From a virus, in the IMG/VR virus record IMGVR_UViG_3300008216_000038, positions 1-34,030 of that record: a stretch of DNA of 34,030 nucleotides. One strand, 5' to 3'. Both the position numbers and the translations under genes were made by a program. The first letter of the stretch is position 1; each line of letters starts with the position of its first letter. Shown in pieces: positions 10,188 to 18,122 of the stretch. The notes beneath the pieces are model-generated. The model was not told the DNA's origin. It worked only from the letters and a program-made list of their open reading frames with translations, and searched no databases.

Positions 10188-10940
10188 ATGTCCCAAATTC
10201 CTGAACTTATGGGCGGACGACGCCTTACTCACGATGCCATTAGCGATAAAGGTTGGTATACCCGAGGCGTAGGCGACAAAGTTCAAATCTTTTCCGACTT
10301 TATGGGCGGCGGCGCACTGCCGCTCGATACCGCTGGCGGCGAAGGGTTTGTCAATCACGACACCTCGAGTTCTGGTGCGCCTACTTTCGCGTTTCAAGGC
10401 ACTGCCGATGGCGTGTATCGCATGGCGTTCGCCAGCACGAATGAGGCCGAATACGTCGCAACATACCTCGGAGACGCGGTTTGTGTCCCCTTTGACAAGA
10501 AGCCGATTTTTGAGGCTCGTGTCAAGTTGACCCTCAGTACGGGGACTGCTCTTACCTCTGCTGAGCGCCTCGTGATTGGCCTCGCGTCTGCGAGAAACAA
10601 CACCCTGAGTAGCATTGCTACTCATGCCTGGTTCAGACTGGCGGGCGCCAACAACAACATCAAGGTCGAAACCGACGACGGCACTACAGACAACGATGCT
10701 AACGACACAAACAAAGACTACGTCGATGCGACGTACTACAAGTTCAGGATTGATTGTAGCGATACGTCTGACATTCAGTTTTACCTTGATGACGTGAACG
10801 TCACCCCTGAAACCATGACGCTTGCTGGCGCGTCGGCCGGCACTCTACTCCAGCCATACATTGAGTTTCAGAAGGATTCTGGCACCACGACTCATGCCAT
10901 TGATATCGACTACATCTCAGTACTCTGGAATCGCACCTGA
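10188..10940 (+). CDS. Putative beta-sandwich phage structural protein
   Basis: A 250-residue protein with a good ribosome binding site (AAGGAG at 10173-10178). It has no signal peptide or membrane segment. The sequence is rich in T, S, G, N and D with alternating beta-strand-like hydrophobics, and near the C-terminus it has a pattern (YKFRIDCSDTSDIQFYLDD, then IDIDYISVLW) typical of concanavalin-like jelly-roll phage proteins. It is the first of the small genes after the giant gene, 73 nt downstream, and probably co-transcribed with it. A capsid decoration, tail or adhesin role is inferred from fold-like pattern and position; no catalytic motif is seen. Confidence 0.75.
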   Translation: MSQIPELMGGRRLTHDAISDKGWYTRGVGDKVQIFSDFMGGGALPLDTAGGEGFVNHDTSSSGAPTFAFQGTADGVYRMAFASTNEAEYVATYLGDAVCVPFDKKPIFEARVKLTLSTGTALTSAERLVIGLASARNNTLSSIATHAWFRLAGANNNIKVETDDGTTDNDANDTNKDYVDATYYKFRIDCSDTSDIQFYLDDVNVTPETMTLAGASAGTLLQPYIEFQKDSGTTTHAIDIDYISVLWNRT

Positions 10941-10969
10941 TCCATCCACCTTCTAACTAGGAGGCCGGA

Positions 10970-11419
10970 ATGCAGGGCTTCATTGTCAACGCTAATGCTA
11001 CAACCGAGGTCAGAGATACTTACGCGGCTATGGGTGGTGGTAATGTTGGTTTGATTCTTGAAGAAGATTCTACCGTCGACGCCAAATCCAGGGCAATGCC
11101 GCAGTCATGCTATCTATCGCACCTCGACCTTTCCCTTACCAACGCGAACAGCGCCACTACGGTGGATTGTTTTTTTACTTGGGATACGGGTCGTGATCAT
11201 CCCATGACTGGTGAGGCCACTGGTCAGAAGTTGAGTGAAGGGGTAACTAGCAACCTCAAGCATGTATCGATTTCGCTCGATGCTGTGGTGACAGCACCTA
11301 CCGCCCAGACGACGGCTGGGAAGTGCGTTCTGTGGGTGCAAGTGAATAACCACACCGGAAATCCAGAGATCGCAACAGCCAGGCTGCACTGGGCTGATTC
11401 GAAAGCTGGCAACCATTAG
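10970..11419 (+). CDS. Small putative virion protein (unknown)
   Basis: 149 residues, preceded by AGGAGG at 10959-10964 with ideal spacing. It is soluble and beta-rich, starting MQGFIVNANATTEV. A mid-region of the form FFTWDTGRDHPMTGEATGQK is followed by a C-terminal segment in which strands alternate with small polar residues, ending in an aromatic/charged tail (RLHWADSK). Its gene lies between two structural genes with short gaps, so a head-decoration or tail role is likely. The family is not recognised. Confidence 0.7.
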   Translation: MQGFIVNANATTEVRDTYAAMGGGNVGLILEEDSTVDAKSRAMPQSCYLSHLDLSLTNANSATTVDCFFTWDTGRDHPMTGEATGQKLSEGVTSNLKHVSISLDAVVTAPTAQTTAGKCVLWVQVNNHTGNPEIATARLHWADSKAGNH

Positions 11420-11427
11420 GGGGTAGC

Positions 11428-12393
11428 ATGGGTTTCAACAGTCCGTTCAATAGTAGCGGGGGGTCACAGATCCTTAGCGATCTGGATGTCGATGGCGGAA
11501 CCCTCTCAATCGACGAAACCAACAACCGCGTTGGCATTGGCACAACAGCGCCAGACGGGCGGCTGCATGTGATGAAGGGTTCTGCCGGAAGCGTCACGGC
11601 CAGCGGCGACGGTAATGCGCTTGTAGTTGAATCTGATGACGTTGCCGGTATGACGCTGCTAAGCCCTGGAGATGGGGTGATCTACTTTGGGGATGCGGCA
11701 GATAACGACGAAGGCCGGATCGCCTACAAACACTCTGACAATTCGATGAATCTGTGGACCAACAATGCGGTGCGCTTGACGATTGACAGTTCAGGTGATG
11801 CGACGTTTTCTGGAGCAATCCAGGCGAACAGTACAGTGACGGTTGGTACTGGAGCGCAGGCTGATACATACTTGAACTTTGATGGCAATGCTGTTGATTT
11901 CCGCATTGGCGTAGATGATGGGAACGATCAGCTTGAGATTGGGAAGGGAGTTGCCCACGGCACTACGTCCGCCATCATTATTTCCTCAACGCCCCAAGTA
12001 GTAACGACTACAGCCTTTGGGCAGAGTACCGGCGGGACCTTTGGGACCTTCTCTGACGGCGATGCTACTCCTTCTGTTGGTACTGGGAACCTCTGGAAGC
12101 ATCACGCATCTACCCAGACAATCACGATGTTCGATGACGGGATTGCTGGCCAAGTCATCAACGTCATTTCAACTGCGGCCATTACTTATGACGTGACGGG
12201 CACTAATCTCAAGGGAGGTAGTGTTGACCTCGTTACAGCCAGCGGGGACGTGACGCAGTGGTTCTTTGACGGCACTAATTGGTACTTGACCTACTTCATG
12301 GACGTGTCCGCTGACCACTCGGTTATCGGTGGTGGTGGTGGCGCTTCGGCAGACGATGGCAACCTCATCATTGGCATTCAATCTTTTAGTTAG
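11428..12393 (+). CDS. Putative tail fibre / fibre-collar protein
   Basis: 321 residues, with a G-rich ribosome binding site 8 nt after the previous stop. Residues 23-50 carry GGTLSIDETNNRVGIGTTAP, the recurrent short beta motif (N-R-V-G-I-G-T-x-x-P) found in trimeric tail-fibre shafts and in proteins ending in an S74-type chaperone. Here no S74 Ser-Lys chaperone domain follows; the protein instead continues with serine/threonine/glycine-rich strands (for example FGTFSDGDATPSVGTGNLWKH) and ends in a glycine-rich stretch before a short tail. A role in host attachment or the baseplate is inferred. It could be a shaft segment that assembles with neighbouring products. Confidence 0.75.
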   Translation: MGFNSPFNSSGGSQILSDLDVDGGTLSIDETNNRVGIGTTAPDGRLHVMKGSAGSVTASGDGNALVVESDDVAGMTLLSPGDGVIYFGDAADNDEGRIAYKHSDNSMNLWTNNAVRLTIDSSGDATFSGAIQANSTVTVGTGAQADTYLNFDGNAVDFRIGVDDGNDQLEIGKGVAHGTTSAIIISSTPQVVTTTAFGQSTGGTFGTFSDGDATPSVGTGNLWKHHASTQTITMFDDGIAGQVINVISTAAITYDVTGTNLKGGSVDLVTASGDVTQWFFDGTNWYLTYFMDVSADHSVIGGGGGASADDGNLIIGIQSFS

Positions 12394-12402
12394 GAACAAC
12401 TC

Positions 12403-12771
12403 ATGGCTGTTACGTTCAATAAGAGAAGACTTTCCGGGTCAACTGCTGGAAGAGGCCTTACCGTTACTGCTACCGCTAGCGGCAATCAGGTTGTTCACGA
12501 CCCGATTACGACGGCAATTGCTACTGGCGACTTCGATGAGGTTTGGCTCTGGGCAACCAACATCCACACCACGTCTGTCAAACTTACAATCGAGTTCGGC
12601 GCAACAACGGCAGCGAATGACCACATCGTGGTAACCATTCCCCCAGACAGTGGCCTTGTTCAGGTGCTCCCTGGTCTGCTTATTAGCGGCAACAATGATA
12701 TCCAAGCCTTCGCGGGCGTTGCGAGCAAGATCAATCTCTTTGGCTTCGTCAACCTGATTACGGAAAGCTGA
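12403..12771 (+). CDS. Small virion-type protein, paralog of the gene at 22609-23025
   Basis: 122 residues starting MAVTFNKRRLSGSTAGRG, with AGGA upstream. It shares with the leftward gene at 22609-23025 an ordered set of motifs: HD, then DEVWLW-x-TN, a V-x-x-T-I/M-x-x-G strand, V-T-I/V-PP-x-x-G, VLPG, GN, AxAGxA and a final G-F/Y-VN. The pattern suggests a compact beta-sandwich. Position after the fibre-like gene and overlap (TGATG) with the next gene suggest a tail or decoration protein. The biochemical role is unknown; paralogy is read directly from the two translations. Confidence 0.75.
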   Translation: MAVTFNKRRLSGSTAGRGLTVTATASGNQVVHDPITTAIATGDFDEVWLWATNIHTTSVKLTIEFGATTAANDHIVVTIPPDSGLVQVLPGLLISGNNDIQAFAGVASKINLFGFVNLITES

Positions 12772-13739
12772 TGTCGCGTAGGTCACGAGGCTCACTGAGG
12801 CTCGGAAAGCCAGACCCTGGATCGGCACAGCCAACCTTCTCCATGGAGGACGTTGGCTTCCAACGCCTCTACCTCGGCAATGCAGACGCCTCGGAACTTG
12901 CGCCTGTCAACAGGACCGGAGTAGAAGTCCCGGCAAGTGGCGCGACGTTCGCCATTTCAAGCGCTACTGATACGGCTGATTACAGCACGGCTACTATTGC
13001 TGGAACTTGTCAAGGCTCGGGTCTCCAGCCACACAACGCCTATGTTTCGGCTTGTTGGAGTTGGAAGATGTTCGATATCCTCGGCAACCCAGTGACTGGC
13101 GCCACCCCTGTTATCCTTCAGTGGGCCGTTGTGCTGACATCAAGAGATGCAGTAGGGGAGGAATTCCCAGACAGCGGCAATCTCAGTGTAAATCCAAGAT
13201 CGTGGCTGTGTTTGGGGGTTTCCGGGGACGATGCAGAGAACTTAGACGACAACTCGCAGCCAGCCCTCTCTGGATTTGAGGTCAAAACCCACGGCAATGT
13301 CGCGAGGCACTTGTCTGGAATGGCTTTGAAGGGCGGAAACATGACGGGTGAGGCTGGTCTTGCTACCACTTGCGGTAAGGTAACAGTGGCCACCATGACC
13401 ATGGGCCCCGATGATTCGGGGATCTGTACTGCTGGGCCGCTGGCCAGTACTATCTTGGGGGTAAAGACGGCTGGAACTAATACCTATGCCGGGCAAGAGA
13501 TCTATGATTCGCGGAATTATGATCGAGACACATCCGCAGGACTCATCGGCCTGGAGCTTGCTCCAAACTCAACAACACAATTGAACTGGATGCTTGCTCT
13601 GGGCAGGCAGACACTCACCCCCGCTACCTCGGATACTGTCGCTGTGTGGCGTTTCCGTATCTACGCCCGTGCCATCCCAGCGATAATGTACTCAAATGCG
13701 GACCCGACTTGGCGGAACTTCGCCAGAACTTGGTTGTAA
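12771..13739 (+). CDS. Putative tail / adhesin structural protein
   Basis: 322 residues whose ATG overlaps the previous stop (TGATG). The first 15 residues are basic (SRRSRGSLRLGK). The rest is beta-rich, with T/S/G-rich strands and tryptophans near the middle (CWSWKMFDI) and the end (DPTWRNF). There is no signal peptide, membrane segment or catalytic motif. Coupled translation with the upstream virion-type gene suggests the two products are made together. A tail, baseplate or surface-binding role is inferred from the neighbourhood only. Confidence 0.7.
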   Translation: MSRRSRGSLRLGKPDPGSAQPTFSMEDVGFQRLYLGNADASELAPVNRTGVEVPASGATFAISSATDTADYSTATIAGTCQGSGLQPHNAYVSACWSWKMFDILGNPVTGATPVILQWAVVLTSRDAVGEEFPDSGNLSVNPRSWLCLGVSGDDAENLDDNSQPALSGFEVKTHGNVARHLSGMALKGGNMTGEAGLATTCGKVTVATMTMGPDDSGICTAGPLASTILGVKTAGTNTYAGQEIYDSRNYDRDTSAGLIGLELAPNSTTQLNWMLALGRQTLTPATSDTVAVWRFRIYARAIPAIMYSNADPTWRNFARTWL

Positions 13740-13747
13740 GGTAAAGC

Positions 13748-14029
13748 ATGGATGCTGCACTACTTGTAAGGGCCGCTGATTCTGCATCGGCTGACGCTAT
13801 CGTCTCGGATGGGGGCAGTGGCTCTTTGTGGGGGGTTGCCCTACCAGCCGGTACATTTCTCATAGCCAAGGATAGATGGGCTCTCATTGCATCGGAGTAT
13901 GCCGTTCTAGATGAGCTAGATGAAAACCTCCCTGCGGGGGTCGAATACTTTCAGACCTTCGAGTATGACCTCTCTTCCCTCTCAATCAACCAGTTGACCT
14001 ACTACCTCTTGGGCAAGGGCTCGGCGTGA
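13748..14029 (+). CDS. Hypothetical small phage protein
   Basis: 93 residues, starting 8 nt after the previous stop. It is acidic, with an A/S-rich N-terminus, a central run LWGVALPAGTFLIAKDRWAL and a helical-looking, leucine-rich C-terminus ending LLGKGSA. No known motif is recognised. Its last codons overlap the GTG start of the next gene (GTGA), so the two are translationally coupled. The next product is a small membrane protein, so a lysis or virion-accessory role is possible but unsupported. Confidence 0.6.
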   Translation: MDAALLVRAADSASADAIVSDGGSGSLWGVALPAGTFLIAKDRWALIASEYAVLDELDENLPAGVEYFQTFEYDLSSLSINQLTYYLLGKGSA

Positions 14030-14319
14030 GCAAAGACCTCTTAGCTAAGATTGCATTGTGGTCTTTGCCTGTCTTTTGGGGCGCAGCGGGAGTCTACGCC
14101 CAAGTGCTTGGTACAGTGGAAGACGTCGAAGAGGTCGCCGAAAAGCTTGACGTTCACGAGGACCTCCCCGGTCACCCGGTGGACCACCAAAGAATGCAGG
14201 ACCACACACAGGTCATGGTAGAGATCGTTACCGAGCAGCGCGAGATGCGGTCAGAGCAACAGGACCTGGCTTTGTCGGTCGCGGCTATCTGCCAGGCGAC
14301 TGACGCGAGGTGTAACTAA
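14026..14319 (+). CDS. Small membrane-anchored coiled-coil protein
   Basis: 97 residues from a GTG start that overlaps the previous stop. Residues about 8-28 (IALWSLPVFWGAAGVYAQVL) form one hydrophobic segment, followed by an acidic segment (VEDVEEVAEKLDVHEDLPGH) and a Q/E-rich coiled-coil region (EQREMRSEQQDLALSV), with two cysteines at the end. One membrane pass plus a helical domain fits holin-like or inner-membrane spanin-like proteins, though either is inference. The TAATG junction couples it to the following gene. Confidence 0.65.
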   Translation: MSKDLLAKIALWSLPVFWGAAGVYAQVLGTVEDVEEVAEKLDVHEDLPGHPVDHQRMQDHTQVMVEIVTEQREMRSEQQDLALSVAAICQATDARCN

Positions 14320-14708
14320 TGGCTGTAAGCAGCACGAATGGGCTTGAGCTCAACACTCATGTAATCAAGAGCACGGCTATCAATGCCACTGTTTCAGACA
14401 ACGTCAAGTTGTCATCTGGAACCCTCCATGCGATTTCGCTCTCAGCAGCAACAAACGGCGGGACAGAGACCGGCTTCATCAAGCTCACGTTGACGGACAC
14501 AGCTGTTGTGGTTGCTACAGACCCATCGGACATTCAGTTTCCGCTTAGAGAAGGCAATACGATTTCAGTAGACATCACTGATTCGTCGGTGAGCTCTGCT
14601 GGCGGTGTTGCCTTTGATGTCCTTGGTGTATGGCAGGTCAATGCCGCGGCCAAAGCAGGCAATACAGCGATTGGTGATACCATCACCGGGTACTTCACGG
14701 TCAAGTAA
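14319..14708 (+). CDS. Small beta-sandwich virion-type protein, divergent member of a local family
   Basis: 129 residues starting MAVSSTNGLELNTHVIKST; its ATG overlaps the previous stop (TAATG) and GAGGTG lies upstream. It contains a strand of the form FIKLTLTD, a P-x-D-I-x-F-P element, a charged turn and a hydrophobic C-terminal strand (TGYFTVK). The same order of elements appears more clearly in the products at 14708, 16561 and 16931, so I place it as a divergent member of that family. A decoration or tail-accessory role is inferred from position. Confidence 0.65.
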   Translation: MAVSSTNGLELNTHVIKSTAINATVSDNVKLSSGTLHAISLSAATNGGTETGFIKLTLTDTAVVVATDPSDIQFPLREGNTISVDITDSSVSSAGGVAFDVLGVWQVNAAAKAGNTAIGDTITGYFTVK

Positions 14709-15103
14709 TGGCAACTTCAAAAATCACAGCACTGACTCCCCTCGCTTCCTTCATGTGGAAGGACACGGCGGCGACAACAACTGTCGTTACAGTGACTGGC
14801 GCTACGAGTGGTTCTCTGCTGCAGGTAGATCTCGATAATCAGGTCGGTAGTGCCGCTGTGTTTTTGAAGATGACCTTCCCGAGTTCCGGAACACCAGATA
14901 TTGGCACCACAGCAGCTGACATGAAATTCTACGCGCCGGCAGGCAAGCGCATCATCTACACGATTCCACAGGGGATCCCGTTGGCGTGGATCAACGGAAG
15001 CGGGCAGTTGTACTACTGGCTCTCCACGAGCAATACAGAGTCAAGCTCTGCAGCTCCGGCTTCTGGAGAAGAGCCTACTGTGCGAATCACGCTGACGGCA
15101 TAG
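14708..15103 (+). CDS. Small beta-sandwich virion-type protein (family of 16561 and 16931 genes)
   Basis: 131 residues; the start overlaps the preceding stop (TAATG). Features in order: SLLQVDLDNQ, a VFLKMTF strand, a GTTAADMKFYAPAG turn, YTIPQG, and a terminal AP-x(6)-VRITLTA. The products at 16561 and 16931 show the same sequence of an LK strand, D/P turn, a strand ending near VP/IP-x-G, and a late TT-x-PS-to-IK strand. Small proteins of this type are frequent in environmental phages next to tail genes. Function is unknown. Confidence 0.65.
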   Translation: MATSKITALTPLASFMWKDTAATTTVVTVTGATSGSLLQVDLDNQVGSAAVFLKMTFPSSGTPDIGTTAADMKFYAPAGKRIIYTIPQGIPLAWINGSGQLYYWLSTSNTESSSAAPASGEEPTVRITLTA

Positions 15104-15124
15104 TCGTGTATAGGATCGTGTGTG

Positions 15125-15439
15125 ATGCCCGATGATGACAAAGGAAAGGGTTTCAATCCTCTCTCGGGCATGCCGCCGTGGGCCTGGGTTTTGCTACTGG
15201 GCAGCGGTAGCGGTATCGGTTTGGGTGGGTTGTCTCTTGTTGAACAAGAAGAACAAGAAGAACGAGAATGCCCTGACGAGAACGAAATATCTGTAGCTGT
15301 TGCTCGGGCAGAGGCGGCAGAGGCCAGCCACCGGGCAATGATTGATAGCCTCCAAACCATGGCTCTTCTTTTAGGTGAGTGTCAGACAGACAGGGATGAG
15401 GAGCCTCCGAGGAACTCCACCATGAGGTCATCCTGGTGA
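15125..15439 (+). CDS. Small membrane protein, spanin- or holin-like topology
   Basis: 104 residues from ATG at 15125 (a GTG at 15122 is equally possible; AGGA at 15112-15115 suits both). A short charged N-terminus precedes one hydrophobic segment (PPWAWVLLLGSGSGIGLGGL, about residues 17-36), then a glutamate-rich stretch (EQEEQEERE) and an alanine/glutamate helix (VAVARAEAAEASHRAM). This is the single-span plus periplasmic-helix layout of inner-membrane spanins; no sequence motif proves it. Its stop overlaps the GTG of the next gene. Confidence 0.6.
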   Translation: MPDDDKGKGFNPLSGMPPWAWVLLLGSGSGIGLGGLSLVEQEEQEERECPDENEISVAVARAEAAEASHRAMIDSLQTMALLLGECQTDRDEEPPRNSTMRSSW

Positions 15440-15942
15440 GTGGTGGCTTCTCCCTCGATGAACTAACCACCGCGCTCCACGACGCGGTCATCAAGGCCTC
15501 GAACATAGGTGAGCAGGCCGCTCTATCCGCTATTCAAAAGGAAGAGCAGTGGGTCGTTGTGCTAAACGACGACGGAACTCCAGCGCAAGATGACCACGGT
15601 AATGCTGTCTACAGGCCGCGCATGGTCACTCTGCGGTTGCCGTTCTGGGAGGATGGCAAAAAGATTGAGCGAGACATCGAGGTTCCACTCTCTACCTTGA
15701 CGACCAACAGCCAGCTGATGCTCGACAAGATCTCCGTGAAGATGAAAGTTCAACTCCATGGCCTCGATGACAAGGCCGATCTTGGTTGCGAGCACAGAAA
15801 GATTCGCATCAACACGAATACGGGCGGGTTTCTTGGAAAGAAAAGCGGTAATATGGCTGAGCTTGAGCTCGTGTTTAGCGGCAACGATGCAGCGGAAGGC
15901 GCAGTAAGAATCGATAACCAACTGATCAAGCTCATTCCTTAG
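15436..15942 (+). CDS. DUF2589-related protein, first of a tandem pair
   Basis: 168 residues from a GTG overlapping the previous stop (GTGA). An N-terminal helical segment (LDELTTALHDAVIKASNIGEQ) is followed by a strand pair containing LRLPFWEDGKKIERDIEVPL, then TLTTNSQLMLDKISVKMKVQL, and near the end a strand ELVFSGNDAAEGAVRIDNQL. The middle matches, in order and pattern, the next gene's VPLLAI-x-x-x-PSLxVKEVDVEFTMEV region, so the two look like diverged paralogs. DUF2589 has no assigned function that I know of. An association with tail or secreted assemblies is inferred from position only. Confidence 0.65.
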   Translation: MSGGFSLDELTTALHDAVIKASNIGEQAALSAIQKEEQWVVVLNDDGTPAQDDHGNAVYRPRMVTLRLPFWEDGKKIERDIEVPLSTLTTNSQLMLDKISVKMKVQLHGLDDKADLGCEHRKIRINTNTGGFLGKKSGNMAELELVFSGNDAAEGAVRIDNQLIKLIP

Positions 15943-15950
15943 GAGAAAAA

Positions 15951-16553
15951 ATGCCTGATGGCCTCGTCTCAATGTCCTCCCAGTTTGGTGGCTTGCCGAT
16001 GGATCAACTCATCGGTGGACCACTCAAGGCTGCATGCGATTCACAGGTACAGCTCGCGGCTGCTACTGCAGACTTCATTCAGACCGTTGGCCTTGAGAAG
16101 GATGCGAATGGTGTCCTCACAACCAGGACGGTTGACTTCACCTACCAGAAGCCGGTGAACGATGGGCAGGGTGGGTTCACAGAAGAAACCAATAGTCTTT
16201 CTGTTCCCTTGCTTGCTATCCTGAATACTCCATCGCTATCTGTGAAGGAAGTGGACGTGGAATTCACGATGGAGGTGAAGTCCAGCACCTCATCCAAGGC
16301 CAGTCGCGATTACCAGGCCACCCTGGATACCGAAATCAAAGCAGGGTGGGGCCCGGTCAGTGTTGACGTGAAGATCCACGGGTCAGTCTCATCTCACAAT
16401 GAGAACACGAGGAGCTCGGATAACTCCGCAAAGTACACTGTGAAGGTACTAGCCCGAGACGACGGAATGCCTGAAGGACTAAAGCGATGTCTTGACATCG
16501 TTCAACAGGCTATTGCAGAGAAGCCACAACCAGCAGCTCCAGTCCAACCGTAG
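15951..16553 (+). CDS. DUF2589 family protein, second of a tandem pair
   Basis: 200 residues; AGGAG lies 6 nt before the ATG. Layout: a helical start (MDQLIGGPLKAACDSQVQLA, then ATADFIQTVGL), a strand RTVDFTYQKPV, the diagnostic core LSVPLLAILNTPSLSVKEVD leading into VEFTMEVKSS, then SKASRDYQATL and a strand-rich region with serines and asparagines (SVSSHNENTRSS). The C-terminus is helical (GLKRCLDIVQQAIAEK). This order matches my memory of DUF2589 (Pfam PF11655). The family name is fairly confident; function is unknown. Presence in a phage late operon next to a paralog is the odd point. Confidence 0.75.
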   Translation: MPDGLVSMSSQFGGLPMDQLIGGPLKAACDSQVQLAAATADFIQTVGLEKDANGVLTTRTVDFTYQKPVNDGQGGFTEETNSLSVPLLAILNTPSLSVKEVDVEFTMEVKSSTSSKASRDYQATLDTEIKAGWGPVSVDVKIHGSVSSHNENTRSSDNSAKYTVKVLARDDGMPEGLKRCLDIVQQAIAEKPQPAAPVQP

Positions 16554-16560
16554 GTAGATC

Positions 16561-16926
16561 ATGGCAATCAGCATTACAACAATGTCGACCAGTATTGGTG
16601 CCGACGTTGTTTACGACACCGGAGTCGGTCTTACCGCTGTCGAGAACATCGTTGGCGGCTCTGGCACCTGGTATACGATCTGCGCCAAGAACACAGACTC
16701 TGCAACTGCATACCTCAAGTTGTTCGACGCCAAGACATGCGTGCCTGGTACTGATCATCCGAACTGGGTGCTGCAGTGCAAGGGTAGCGATACCAGCATC
16801 TGGACTGTTCCAGACGGGGTGACGTTCCCAACTGGTTTGAGCTACTTTGCGTCGGAAGAGCAGGGCATTACGGCCACAACGGCACCGAGTGCGCTGACTA
16901 TGTGGATCGTTATTAAGAAGGATTGA
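16561..16926 (+). CDS. Small beta-sandwich virion-type protein (paralog of 16931)
   Basis: 121 residues, with AGGTAG just upstream. Pattern in order: ATAYLKLFDA, VPGTDHPNWVLQ, TVPDGVTF, then GITATTAPSALTMWIVIKK. The next gene has HLKVYDSADPAD, PELILRV, then GGIAGTTSPTSDVTVRVLIK at the same places, so these adjacent genes are tandem paralogs. The compact, strand-rich design and absence of catalytic motifs point to a decoration or tail-accessory protein, but no function is established. Confidence 0.7.
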   Translation: MAISITTMSTSIGADVVYDTGVGLTAVENIVGGSGTWYTICAKNTDSATAYLKLFDAKTCVPGTDHPNWVLQCKGSDTSIWTVPDGVTFPTGLSYFASEEQGITATTAPSALTMWIVIKKD

Positions 16927-16930
16927 TACC

Positions 16931-17332
16931 ATGGCTACTTCCGCAACAACATTCAGAACGAATATCGCATCCATTGAGGTGGTGGATACCGATTGCACTA
17001 CGACCAGCAGCAACGACCTTACTGGTAGTGTTGGAAGTCTAGGGCCGATCATGTATGAGATCGACAACACCGGAAACACCACGACCTTTGCTCACCTCAA
17101 GGTGTACGACAGCGCGGACCCTGCTGACGGCGGCAGTGCAAGTCCAGAACTCATTCTTCGCGTGCAGGCCGGCGTGAAGCGGCAGTTCATTTGTATGACT
17201 GAAAATACGACCCCAGCAGGAGACGAAATTGCCAACCTGTCGCTGCGATGCGTGACGGAAGGCGGTATTGCCGGAACCACCAGCCCAACATCTGACGTGA
17301 CTGTTCGTGTTCTGATTAAGGACATGTCGTAG
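16931..17332 (+). CDS. Small beta-sandwich virion-type protein (paralog of 16561)
   Basis: 133 residues, starting 4 nt after the preceding stop. The C-terminal half (HLKVYDSADPAD ... LILRVQAGVKRQFICM ... GGIAGTTSPTSDVTVRVLIK) aligns by eye with the preceding product and more weakly with those of 14319 and 14708. It has two cysteines in strands (FICM and SLRCV) and no membrane segment. It is the last virion-type gene before the lysis enzyme. Likely tandem duplication within a structural cluster. Confidence 0.7.
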   Translation: MATSATTFRTNIASIEVVDTDCTTTSSNDLTGSVGSLGPIMYEIDNTGNTTTFAHLKVYDSADPADGGSASPELILRVQAGVKRQFICMTENTTPAGDEIANLSLRCVTEGGIAGTTSPTSDVTVRVLIKDMS

Positions 17333-17339
17333 GCAGATC

Positions 17340-18113
17340 ATGTTGATTCGACGTGGAGCTCGGGGAGAGCACGTTCGCGAGATTCAGGTGATTCTGAACA
17401 GAATTGGGTTCGGGCCCCTAGCCGAGGACGCTATCTACGGGCGCGGATGTGAGAGCGCGATCCGCCTTTTCCAGAAGGCCGAAGGGTTGGGGGTAGACGG
17501 CATCATAGGCCCGAACACCATGGCGGCCCTAAGGGGCGAGCCAACGCCAAATACGGGCCAGGAACCGGCCATCCTCGGCGTGCTTCGCGCCAAAGGGTAC
17601 ACGGTTTTTGACGATGGCCAGGTGAACATAATTGGCGTCAGGTCCAGCAATGCCATTGCCAACAGCTTCGATGATGAGATGCACCTGGTTTGGAAGAAGG
17701 GCAGCTGGAATCACAAGACCTATCCGTGTACTTGCGATCCAGGCACTTACTATCTGGAGCATCCAATGAAGGTAGAGGGCACTGCCATACTCTGCCCAGG
17801 GCAGTACCCGGTCTACAAATTCGACAAGCATCGGGGCACCTATGTCACTTTGTGCCAGAGGGCAGGTCCCGTGAAATGCTGGCGCGATAATACGAAGGAC
17901 TCCATCCTTGACCACACAGGGGACCCCTCCATTTCGTGGGGAATTAACATCCACCATGCTGGCACTGACAGCACTGAAGTTCAAAAATGGAGCGCCGGCT
18001 GCCAGGTTTTCAAACGGCTGGAAGACTGGAGTGAAGCCGTGTCTATCTGGAAGAGCTCAGGTGCTGATCTATTTACCTATACGCTCATCGATGATACAGA
18101 TCTGACCTCTTAG
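17340..18113 (+). CDS. Peptidoglycan-binding / YkuD-like cell-wall enzyme (candidate endolysin)
   Basis: 257 residues. Residues about 3-65 are a PG_binding_1 domain (LIRRGARGEHVREIQVILNR, then AIRLFQKAEGLGVDGIIGPN), which binds peptidoglycan. The C-terminal part has GINIHHAG (H205-H206) and, 12 residues later, SAGCQVF (C221), the His...S-x-GC layout of YkuD/L,D-transpeptidase-like enzymes, where cysteine is the nucleophile. There is no signal peptide, so export would need a holin or virion delivery. It sits between virion genes and a membrane protein with an acidic tail, as lysis genes often do. Whether it cleaves or remodels peptidoglycan cannot be told from sequence; 'endolysin' is an inference from context. 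Confidence 0.8.
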   Translation: MLIRRGARGEHVREIQVILNRIGFGPLAEDAIYGRGCESAIRLFQKAEGLGVDGIIGPNTMAALRGEPTPNTGQEPAILGVLRAKGYTVFDDGQVNIIGVRSSNAIANSFDDEMHLVWKKGSWNHKTYPCTCDPGTYYLEHPMKVEGTAILCPGQYPVYKFDKHRGTYVTLCQRAGPVKCWRDNTKDSILDHTGDPSISWGINIHHAGTDSTEVQKWSAGCQVFKRLEDWSEAVSIWKSSGADLFTYTLIDDTDLTS

Positions 18114-18122
18114 GAGGAGAAA

